5,457 bases of DNA from JADHMP01 sp964617385. GTDB lineage: Bacteria; Bacteroidota; Bacteroidia; Flavobacteriales; Flavobacteriaceae. The notes below the pieces were generated by a model. That model was not told where the DNA came from. It ran no database searches and saw nothing but the letters and a program-made list of their open reading frames with translations. The position numbers and the translations under genes are program-made. Shown here piece by piece: positions 1-5,457 of this stretch (its first letter is position 1; every line of letters begins with the position of its first letter). The stretch lies in the NCBI GenBank assembly GCA_964617385.1, contig CAZTYX010000109.1, positions 1 to 5,457 of the forward strand, given 5' to 3'.

Positions 1-566
1 TCCATTTCTTTTTTGCGTTTAAAAAAATCATCAGGAGGTTGTTGCCCTTCTTCCATTGCTCTTTTTTGAAGTAGTTGGGTTTGTTTCTCCACGGTGGGGA
101 GTCCTAAGGCTTTTCGTTTTTGATTCACAACAGATCGTTTTTCCATCGGCAATGGTTTTAATACTCCTTTTTCATTCCAGTCAAACTGGGTGCCATAGGC
201 CTGCAGTTTTCCTTCTAGGGTAGCAATGCGATCACTCAAATAAGCCAAATCCACCGGATTTGCGTTCCCCTGATCTACTTCTTGTTTCAAAAGCAGAACA
301 CATTTTTTCATAAAAGAAGGTTGCGAAATGGCGTGTTGAATAACCAACCATGCCGCTGCACAAGCTTCCGCACCTACTTTTGCCTCTGTAGGGTAGCCAA
401 TTTTAGTTATAATGTTATCTAAAATTTGAGCGTTTTTAATGTGTATACGCTCCATTTCTGGATCATAGCCATGTCCCAATTGCGCTTTTTTGATGAGTTG
501 CTTGCGCCAAGATTCATCATCTTTTTTTAAGGCTATGATTTTTTTGGCTATGTTTTGGATCTTCAT
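1..566 (-). CDS. DUF6624 domain protein, 3' end outside the window
   Basis: The gene begins with ATG at 566 and stays open for 188 codons to the left edge, so its C-terminus is missing. An in-frame TAA at 581-579, four codons upstream, makes this the first possible ATG. The protein starts MKIQNIAKKIIALKKDDESW and is soluble, with no signal peptide or membrane segment. Features I recognise from DUF6624 proteins are a tract with AAWLVIQHA (about residues 71-79), then AYLSDR (108-113), YGTQFDW (124-130), a PLP segment (138-140) and KRKALGLPTVE (150-160). The family has no function that I know of and no catalytic motif is evident, so none is assigned. The visible length already covers the usual core; the last part, rich in Lys, Glu and Gln, is probably the start of a C-terminal tail. 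It is divergent from der, and no clear -7 promoter element was found for it. Family assignment comes from recalled motifs, not a search. Confidence 0.85.
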   Translation of the reverse strand, partial: MKIQNIAKKIIALKKDDESWRKQLIKKAQLGHGYDPEMERIHIKNAQILDNIITKIGYPTEAKVGAEACAAAWLVIQHAISQPSFMKKCVLLLKQEVDQGNANPVDLAYLSDRIATLEGKLQAYGTQFDWNEKGVLKPLPMEKRSVVNQKRKALGLPTVEKQTQLLQKRAMEEGQQPPDDFFKRKKEM

Positions 567-744
567 TTCAAATCGCCCTTAAATTAAATATTGATTAGTT
601 ACTCGCATTTCATCGTTTCCGATAATTTTAATGGAGATGATGTCTTTCAATTTAAGATTATTAAAGATAAATTATTTTCATAAGGCGTTGGGCACCCCAA
701 AGAATTAGTTGGCTAACAATTTTACACGATCCTTTGAAATAGTC

Positions 745-752
745 TACTTTTG
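745..752 (+). promoter_or_regulatory. Bacteroidota-type -7 element for der
   Basis: TACTTTTG is an exact match to the TAnnTTTG element used by the primary sigma factor of Bacteroidota. It ends 14 bases before the der ATG. The upstream -33 element is weak: only a TTTT run at 720-723 lies at a suitable distance and no TTG is present there. Transcription would begin near 756-759, leaving a leader of only about 8-11 bases. Placement follows the consensus and is not proven. Confidence 0.5.
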
Positions 753-766
753 CATAAAATTGACCC

Positions 767-2071
767 ATGCCAAGTATTGTTGCCATAGTTGGAAGACCCA
801 ACGTAGGGAAGTCAACCTTTTTTAATCGGATGATTCAAAAACGAGAAGCCATTGTGGATGCCCTTAGCGGGGTGACCCGTGACCGACACTATGGAAAAGC
901 CGATTGGAATGGAAAAACCTTTACTCTCATAGACACCGGTGGTTATGTGGAGGGAAGTGAAGATGTTTTTCAGCAAGAGATTGATAAACAAGTGGCCTTA
1001 GCCGTAGAAGAAGCCGATAGCATTCTGTTTATGGTTGATGTAACGGATGGAATCACAGGCATGGACGAAATTGTTTGCCAACTTTTAAGGCGGTCGCAAA
1101 AGCCCGTTTTTTTAGTGGTTAATAAAGTAGACAATGCTCAACGTTTGGCCGACACAGCAGAATTTTATCAGTTAGGATTTAAGACTCTTTTTCCTATTTC
1201 ATCTATCAATGGCGGTGGGAGTGGTGAATTGCTAGACGCTCTAGTCAGCAAACTGCCAGAAGAGGCGCCCCTGCAAGAAGATGCCCTTCCACGTTTTGCC
1301 GTTGTGGGCCGGCCCAATGCCGGAAAATCTTCACTCATCAATGCGCTGATTGGTGAAGAGCGCTATATTGTTACCCCAGAAGCAGGCACCACAAGAGACA
1401 GTATAGACACGCCCTACACGCGTTTTGGCTTTGAGTTCAACTTGGTAGATACGGCTGGAATACGCAGAAAAGCAAAAGTTAAAGAATCTTTGGAGTTCTA
1501 TTCCGTGATGCGCTCCATTCGTGCTATTGAACATTGCGACGTTTGTTTGCTGGTGGTGGATGCCACTCGTGGTTTTGACGGGCAAGTACAAAATATTTTT
1601 TGGTTGGCCCATCGCAACAATAAAGGCATTGTGGTTTTGGTGAATAAATGGGATTTGGTAGAAAAGGAAACACAATCGGTTAAGCAATTTGAGACGGTAT
1701 TGAAAAAACAAATGGAACCTTTTGTGGATGTGCCCATCCTTTTTATTTCAGCTAAAACCAAGCAACGCATATACAAAGCCATTGAAACAGCCGTGCAGGT
1801 TTTTGAAAACCGTTCACATCGAATTCCTACCAAAAAATTTAATGAAGTGATGCTGCCCATCATTGAAAGAAAACCACCGCCTTCCTATAAAGGCAAACAC
1901 GTTAAAATCAAATTTTGCACCCAGCTACCAACCCCCCATCCACAATTTGCCTTTTTTTGCAACTTGCCGCAATATCTGAAAGATCCTTATCGTAGATTTT
2001 TGGAAAATAAAATTAGGGAGCAATTTTCTTTTAAGGGGGTGCCCATCCAAATCTATTTTAGAAAAAAATAA
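767..2071 (+). CDS. der: Ribosome biogenesis GTPase Der (EngA)
   Basis: Der is an essential cytoplasmic GTPase with two G domains that binds the 50S subunit and helps its late assembly. The 434-residue protein has the full family layout. G domain 1 shows the P-loop GRPNVGKS (residues 9-16), DTGG (56-59) and NKVD (119-122). G domain 2 shows GRPNAGKSS (181-189), DTAG (228-231), NKWD (293-296) and SAK (329-331). A KH-like RNA-binding domain follows from about 350 to the end, with the conserved tract QLPTPHPQFAFFCNLP and the ending IYFRKK. Length and motifs are normal and nothing is missing. The ATG at 767 is fixed by an in-frame TGA at 761-763. There is no Shine-Dalgarno sequence, as is usual in this phylum. 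It is divergent from the DUF6624 gene and converges on the MerR gene with no bases between the two stop codons. No terminator for der itself was recognised after its stop. Confidence 0.98.
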   Translation: MPSIVAIVGRPNVGKSTFFNRMIQKREAIVDALSGVTRDRHYGKADWNGKTFTLIDTGGYVEGSEDVFQQEIDKQVALAVEEADSILFMVDVTDGITGMDEIVCQLLRRSQKPVFLVVNKVDNAQRLADTAEFYQLGFKTLFPISSINGGGSGELLDALVSKLPEEAPLQEDALPRFAVVGRPNAGKSSLINALIGEERYIVTPEAGTTRDSIDTPYTRFGFEFNLVDTAGIRRKAKVKESLEFYSVMRSIRAIEHCDVCLLVVDATRGFDGQVQNIFWLAHRNNKGIVVLVNKWDLVEKETQSVKQFETVLKKQMEPFVDVPILFISAKTKQRIYKAIETAVQVFENRSHRIPTKKFNEVMLPIIERKPPPSYKGKHVKIKFCTQLPTPHPQFAFFCNLPQYLKDPYRRFLENKIREQFSFKGVPIQIYFRKK

Positions 2072-2089
2072 TTAAAGCTGATCTTTAAT
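2062..2089 (-). terminator. Candidate intrinsic terminator of the MerR gene, lying in the end of der
   Basis: Read on the minus strand, ATTAAAG (2089-2083), loop ATCAG (2082-2078) and CTTTAAT (2077-2071) form a 7-bp stem. It is followed by TATTTTTTTC (2070-2061), a good U-tract. The MerR stop codon TAA (2074-2072) lies inside the 3' arm of the stem, and the U-tract is the complement of the last Lys-Lys-stop codons of der. The stem has only one G-C pair, so it is weak; the position and U-tract are the main support. On the plus strand the same hairpin has no T-run after it, so it does not look like a terminator for der. Confidence 0.4.
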
Positions 2090-2401
2090 ATCTTGTAATT
2101 CTGACCGAATGCTTTTAAGCTTGTTCAGGAGCTGAATTTTGGCTTCGGGCTGCCCCATTTGTTTCAGCTGTTTTTTAGCGCCAGTCAAAGTCATGCCCTT
2201 TTCTTTCACCAAATGATATATAAATTGGATGAGTTGGACGTTTTCAGGGGTGTATTTGCGGGTGCCTTTTTTGTTTTTTTTTGGGGTTAATTTATCAAAT
2301 TCATTTTCCCAAAAACGCAAAAGTGAAGGTTTAACAGAAAAGGCTTTGGCTACTTCGCCAATGGAATAATATCGTTTTTCAGGAAGAAGATCAAAAGACA
2401 T
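2072..2401 (-). CDS. MerR-family transcriptional regulator (short form)
   Basis: This is a 109-residue DNA-binding protein. An N-terminal MerR-type winged helix-turn-helix spans about residues 11-80: YYSIGEVAKAFSVKPSLLRFWE (11-32) is the helix-turn-helix, RKYTPENVQLI (48-58) is the wing and following helix, and KGMTLTGAKKQL (68-79) completes the domain. The remaining 30 residues (IQLLNKLKSIRSELQDIKDQL) look like a short dimerising coiled coil. No effector-binding domain and no cysteine cluster for metal sensing is present, so the signal it senses cannot be inferred. The ATG at 2401 follows directly on the TAA of the upstream M23 peptidase gene, which implies one transcript and probable translational coupling. 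Pairing of an M23 peptidase and a short MerR protein beside alaS is, as I recall, common in Bacteroidota. Control of cell-wall genes is a guess from this context. A lysine-rich stretch (PKKNKKGTRK, 40-49) lies between the recognition helix and the wing. Confidence 0.93.
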   Translation of the reverse strand: MSFDLLPEKRYYSIGEVAKAFSVKPSLLRFWENEFDKLTPKKNKKGTRKYTPENVQLIQFIYHLVKEKGMTLTGAKKQLKQMGQPEAKIQLLNKLKSIRSELQDIKDQL

Positions 2402-3379
2402 TTAGTCCCAAGATTGATTTTCTAATTTGGCCTGTTCAATTAGGGCCTCATATTCTTCGGGCGAAAGCTGGCCATAGTAGAAATTGATCGGATTGATTCG
2501 GGAGCCATCCTTAAAAATTTCGTAATGTAAATGGGGGCCCACAGAGCGTCCTGTATTACCCACAAAACCTATAATTTCTCCTCTTTTAACCCGTTGGCCA
2601 CGACGCACATTGTAATCATTTAAATGGCCATAAAGCGACACATAACCATAGCCATGATCTATTCGGATGTGTTTTCCATACCCAGAAGATCGGTTGTCTG
2701 CGCGTTTCACTATGCCGTCTCCAGTGGCATACACTGGGGTTCCTTTTTTGGCAGTGAAATCGATGCCTGAATGCATTCGCCAAAGTTTTGTAAAAGGATC
2801 TTTGCGTTTTCCAAAGCCAGAGGCGATGCGTGATAAATCTTCATTGTTGATGGGCTGTATAGAAGGGATTGCCTTGAGTAATTCGGCTCGATTGGCAGCC
2901 AATTTTTCAATTTCATCCAAAGAACGTGATTGCACAACGGTTTGTTTAATTAGAACATCTAGCCGTTCGGCAGTGCTTTTTATCACTTCAGAATTATCAT
3001 ATCCTTCCAAATCTTTGTATCGATTGATTCCTCCAAAACCGGCACGGCGTTGTTCTTCAGGAATTGGACTTGCTTCAAAATACAAGCGATAGAGCGTGTT
3101 GTCTCGCTGCTCAACATCGGCCAAAACAGATTCAACCTGATTGAGTTTTTTGTTTAAAATGTCAAATTGAATTTTGTAATTCTCTAACTCCCGCGCTTGG
3201 TAAATTTCTGTGGGGGTGCTCATCCAATTTGAATTCAATAAAATAAACAGGCTAATGAGTCCAAACAAAAAGGAAGAGAGTATAAACAAAACGAAATTGG
3301 AAATACGAAGTTTATGGGTAACCTCAATGGGCCGGTAGGATAAAGTTTCGGGATCGTAATAATATTTGACCTTACTCAT
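2402..3379 (-). CDS. Membrane-anchored M23 (LytM-type) metallopeptidase
   Basis: This is a probable peptidoglycan endopeptidase acting in the periplasm. From the ATG at 3379 it has 325 residues: a short basic cytoplasmic N-terminus (MSKVKYYYDPETLSYR), one membrane helix at about 29-49 as an uncleaved anchor, a predicted coiled coil at about 58-95, a linker, and a C-terminal LytM domain at about 185-300. The zinc site is complete: HSGID (H203, D207) and HLH (H283, H285), with YGH (H252) as the further catalytic histidine, so the enzyme should be active, unlike degenerate EnvC/NlpD-type activators. The frame stays open upstream to an ATG at 3619, but that extension of 80 residues lacks domain character and runs antisense through the start of alaS. 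The start at 3379 instead gives the N-terminus typical of Bacteroidota homologues. A promoter at 3429-3457 fits this start. The stop codon abuts the MerR gene, with which it forms an operon. The exact bond cleaved cannot be read from the sequence. Confidence 0.95.
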   Translation of the reverse strand: MSKVKYYYDPETLSYRPIEVTHKLRISNFVLFILSSFLFGLISLFILLNSNWMSTPTEIYQARELENYKIQFDILNKKLNQVESVLADVEQRDNTLYRLYFEASPIPEEQRRAGFGGINRYKDLEGYDNSEVIKSTAERLDVLIKQTVVQSRSLDEIEKLAANRAELLKAIPSIQPINNEDLSRIASGFGKRKDPFTKLWRMHSGIDFTAKKGTPVYATGDGIVKRADNRSSGYGKHIRIDHGYGYVSLYGHLNDYNVRRGQRVKRGEIIGFVGNTGRSVGPHLHYEIFKDGSRINPINFYYGQLSPEEYEALIEQAKLENQSWD

Positions 3380-3402
3380 AAACTGTATCTTATAATTTTT
3401 CT

Positions 3403-3420
3403 TTTCTTTTGCAAAAGAAA
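3403..3420. repeat. Perfect 18-bp palindrome between the M23 gene and alaS
   Basis: TTTCTTTTGCAAAAGAAA is identical to its reverse complement over all 18 bases; the symmetry stops at 3402/3421. It lies 23 bases upstream of the M23 start, just downstream of that gene's predicted transcription start, so it could be a repressor operator or a hairpin at the mRNA 5' end (7-bp stem, TGCA loop). Each strand also contains TTCTTTTG, one mismatch from the TAnnTTTG element, so on the plus strand (3404-3411) it might hold an alaS promoter. Symmetry is observed directly; the role is inferred. Confidence 0.6.
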
Positions 3421-3421
3421 T

Positions 3422-3471
3422 TACCCTACAAATATACCAATATCTACTAATATGCAGTTTGGCGTAGGGTA
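3422..3471. repeat. 8-bp inverted repeat bracketing the M23 promoter
   Basis: TACCCTAC (3422-3429) and GTAGGGTA (3464-3471) are perfect inverted copies separated by 34 bases. The left arm meets the final base of the M23 -7 element and the right arm lies upstream of its -33 region, so the arms enclose the promoter. In a plus-strand alaS leader they could pair as an 8-bp stem with a large loop. A DNA operator bound by a dimer is an alternative. The arms are more GC-rich than the surrounding sequence, which makes chance less likely but does not exclude it. Confidence 0.5.
3429..3457 (-). promoter_or_regulatory. Promoter of the M23-MerR operon
   Basis: On the minus strand TATATTTG (3436-3429) matches the Bacteroidota -7 element TAnnTTTG exactly. 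An 18-base spacer separates it from CTG (3457-3455), which matches the -33 element TTG in two of three positions. Transcription would start near 3422-3425, giving a leader of roughly 45 bases that begins with the 18-bp palindrome. Confidence 0.55.
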
Positions 3472-3494
3472 TAATTCTATAAAAGTTAACAACA

Positions 3495-5457
3495 ATGGCC
3501 ACAATGAAGTCAGCAGAAGTTCGACAAAAGTTTTTAGATTTCTTTGCCTCAAAACAGCATGAAATTGTTCCTTCCGCACCAATGGTGATCAAAAATGATC
3601 CGTCCCTAATGTTTACCAACGCCGGTATGAATCCTTTTAAAGATTACTTTTTAGGTCATGCCACACCAACAAACCCAAGGGTTGCCGACACACAAAAATG
3701 TTTGCGAGTGTCTGGAAAACACAATGATTTGGAAGAGGTGGGCATAGACACCTACCACCACACCTTTTTTGAAATGTTGGGCAATTGGAGTTTTGGTGAT
3801 TATTTTAAAAAAGAAGCCATTTTATGGGCTTGGGAACTGCTCACCGATTGGTATAAAATTGCGCCAGAAAATTTATATGTAACTATTTTTGAAGGAGCAG
3901 AAGAAGAAGGTATCCCTAAAGATCAAGAAGCCTATGACTTGTGGAAAGAAGTGGTGCCTGAAGACCGTATTCTTTTAGGAAATAAAAAAGATAATTTTTG
4001 GGAAATGGGCGATCAGGGTCCCTGTGGGCCGTGTTCCGAAATTCATATTGACCTAAGAGATGAATCCGAAAAGAAAAAAATACCAGGGGCATCTTTGGTT
4101 AATCAAGACCACCCAGAGGTGATTGAAGTTTGGAATTTAGTGTTCATATCTTTCAACAGAAAAGCAGATGGCACTTTAGAAAAATTACCTCAAAAACACA
4201 TAGACACTGGTATGGGATTTGAACGCTTGTGCATGGTGTTACAAAATAAAAAAGCGACATATGACACCGATGTGTTTACTCCTTTGATTCTCGAAATCGA
4301 AACGCTAACAAAGCATCAATACGGAAAAAGTACAGATACTGACAGAGCCATTCGTGTGATTGCCGATCATATCAGAACCGTTTATTTTGCCATAGCCGAT
4401 GGACAATTGCCTAGCAACAACGGTGCTGGATATGTCATTCGCCGTATTTTGCGTCGTGCCATTCGATATGGGTTTACTTTCTTAGATCAGAAAAAACCTT
4501 TTATTCATCAATTGGTTAGTACATTGGCGCAACAAATGGGGCCCTTTTTCCCAGAATTGATTAAAGAACAACAGTTGGCCTTCAATGTGATTCGAGAAGA
4601 GGAAGTCTCATTTTTAAAAACCCTACAACAGGGATTGGTTCTTCTTGATGACGTTTTGGAAAAAGAAACAGCACAAGTGCCCGGAGAAAAAGCCTTTGAA
4701 CTGTATGACACCTTTGGCTTCCCTTTTGATTTAACGGCACTTATTGCTTCAGAACGCGGATTTACCGTTGATGAAAAAGGATTTGCAGCGGCCATGCAAA
4801 AACAAAAAAACCGATCACGTGCTGCAGCAGAAAGTGTGGCAGGGGATTGGGTGGTGCTCAAAGATCATGAAACCACAAAATTTGTGGGATACGATTCGCT
4901 TAAAGAAGAAGTACATCTTTTACGCTACAGAAAAATGAACACCACCAAAGAAGGGGATTTTTATCAGTTGGTATTTAATAAGACCCCCTTTTATGCCGAA
5001 GGGGGTGGACAAGTGGGTGACAAAGGCTATTTGGAAGCGAACAATGGTTCGGTGTGCTATATTGTGGATACCAAAAAAGAGAATAATTTAATTGTACATC
5101 TTTCTAAAACATTGCCTGAAAAACCTACCGAAACCTTTGTGGCAGTTGTAGATGAAAAACAAAGAAATAGAACAGCGGCCAATCATACGGCAACACACTT
5201 GTTGCATCAGGCCTTGAGATCCCTTTTGGGCACACATGTTGAACAAAAAGGGTCGATGGTTCATTCGGGTATTTTCAGATTTGATTTTTCGCATTTTTCT
5301 AAAATAGAGGAAGAAGATCTTATTGCCATTGAGCAATTTGTTAATGCTAGAATTCGCGAACAGTTGCCCTTAGAAGAAAAGAGAGCCGTTGCCTATGACG
5401 AAGCTCTTGCCGCTGGTGCTATCGCCTTGTTTGGTGAAAAGTATGGCGATAAAGTAC
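3495..5457 (+). CDS. alaS: Alanyl-tRNA synthetase, N-terminal 654 residues (cut by the window edge)
   Basis: AlaS is the cytoplasmic class II enzyme that charges tRNA-Ala with alanine and hydrolyses mischarged Ser- and Gly-tRNA-Ala. The frame is open from 3495 to the right edge, about three quarters of a usual protein of roughly 870 residues. Counting from 3495, the catalytic domain shows FTNAGM (40-45), RVSGKHNDLEEVG (71-83), HHTFFEMLGNWSFGDYFK (88-105) and motif 3 DTGMGFERL (237-245). GAGYVIRRILRRAIRYG marks the tRNA-recognition region. The editing domain begins with AEGGGQVGD (501-509) and has the HxxxH metal motif (H564, H568). The later CxxxH half of that site and the C-Ala domain lie beyond the window. 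Two in-frame starts exist, ATG at 3495 (MATMKSAEVR) and ATG at 3504 (MKSAEVR), each preceded by ACA. An in-frame TAA at 3480-3482 excludes earlier ones. I prefer 3495 for its A-rich upstream sequence, but 3504 fits many homologues. It is divergent from the M23-MerR operon. Its promoter is unclear; TTCTTTTG at 3404-3411 is a weak candidate. Confidence 0.97.
   Translation, partial: MATMKSAEVRQKFLDFFASKQHEIVPSAPMVIKNDPSLMFTNAGMNPFKDYFLGHATPTNPRVADTQKCLRVSGKHNDLEEVGIDTYHHTFFEMLGNWSFGDYFKKEAILWAWELLTDWYKIAPENLYVTIFEGAEEEGIPKDQEAYDLWKEVVPEDRILLGNKKDNFWEMGDQGPCGPCSEIHIDLRDESEKKKIPGASLVNQDHPEVIEVWNLVFISFNRKADGTLEKLPQKHIDTGMGFERLCMVLQNKKATYDTDVFTPLILEIETLTKHQYGKSTDTDRAIRVIADHIRTVYFAIADGQLPSNNGAGYVIRRILRRAIRYGFTFLDQKKPFIHQLVSTLAQQMGPFFPELIKEQQLAFNVIREEEVSFLKTLQQGLVLLDDVLEKETAQVPGEKAFELYDTFGFPFDLTALIASERGFTVDEKGFAAAMQKQKNRSRAAAESVAGDWVVLKDHETTKFVGYDSLKEEVHLLRYRKMNTTKEGDFYQLVFNKTPFYAEGGGQVGDKGYLEANNGSVCYIVDTKKENNLIVHLSKTLPEKPTETFVAVVDEKQRNRTAANHTATHLLHQALRSLLGTHVEQKGSMVHSGIFRFDFSHFSKIEEEDLIAIEQFVNARIREQLPLEEKRAVAYDEALAAGAIALFGEKYGDKV

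Noticed and set aside
688..700. TTGGG-CAC-CCCAA hairpin in the DUF6624-der intergenic region
   Set aside because: The stem is only 5 bp and there is no U-tract on either side, so neither a terminator nor another RNA element is supported.
1331..1863. Minus-strand open frames inside der
   Set aside because: They overlap the conserved second G domain of der in the antisense direction and have no recognisable motif; they are by-products of its codon use.
2265..2285. Long T-run on the plus strand after der, as a terminator
   Set aside because: It is the complement of the lysine-rich PKKNKKG codons of the MerR gene and has no convincing stem directly upstream.
2667..3092. Plus-strand open frame of 141 codons across the M23 gene
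   Set aside because: It is antisense to the catalytic LytM domain, has no protein-like motifs and no promoter element.
3470..3475. TATAAT hexamer as a sigma-70 type -10 box for alaS
   Set aside because: No -35-like TTGACA lies at a suitable distance, and the primary sigma factor of this phylum uses TAnnTTTG; most likely chance in AT-rich DNA.
3422..3494. T-box riboswitch before alaS
   Set aside because: No T-box consensus (AGGGTGGNACCGCG) and no terminator-antiterminator arrangement is present; T-boxes are also not typical of Bacteroidota.
3380..3619. N-terminal extension of the M23 peptidase to an ATG at 3619
   Set aside because: The extra 80 residues lie antisense to the strongly conserved start of alaS, cross the promoter region and lack any domain. 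The internal ATG at 3379 gives the usual Bacteroidota N-terminus.
4508..5336. Short open frames within alaS on either strand
   Set aside because: The alaS frame is continuous and carries all expected motifs through this stretch; the others are shadows.

Overview
The window looks like a chromosomal housekeeping segment from a member of the Bacteroidota, probably close to Flavobacteriia or Sphingobacteriia. Four things support this: an AT-rich base composition; no Shine-Dalgarno sequence before the genes; two exact matches to the Bacteroidota -7 promoter element TAnnTTTG; and protein wording typical of the phylum, such as the N-terminus MSKVKYYYDPETLSYR of the M23 peptidase and the C-terminus of Der. 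No mobile element, CRISPR array, tRNA or rRNA was seen.

Layout: (1) 1-566, minus strand, a DUF6624 protein of unknown function that runs off the left edge. (2) 567-766, a divergent intergenic region with a TACTTTTG promoter for der close to its start codon. (3) 767-2071, plus strand, complete der (EngA), the double GTPase for 50S ribosome assembly. (4) 2072-2401, minus strand, a small MerR-family regulator whose stop codon abuts the der stop codon. Its likely intrinsic terminator reads into the last codons of der. (5) 2402-3379, minus strand, a membrane-anchored M23/LytM peptidase with all metal ligands present. Its TAA is followed directly by the ATG of the MerR gene, so the two form a tightly packed pair. 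(6) 3380-3494, a divergent control region with a TATATTTG promoter for the peptidase, a perfect 18-bp palindrome and an 8-bp inverted repeat that brackets the promoter. (7) 3495 to the right edge, plus strand, alaS, cut before the end of its editing domain.

The genes cover translation (alaS), ribosome maturation (der) and cell-wall remodelling (M23 peptidase with a co-transcribed MerR regulator). I see no new defence or mobile system. The parts most worth a second look are non-coding: the symmetric elements between the peptidase and alaS, and the overlapping 3' ends of der and the MerR gene. All coding calls were translated by hand and no frameshifts were found.
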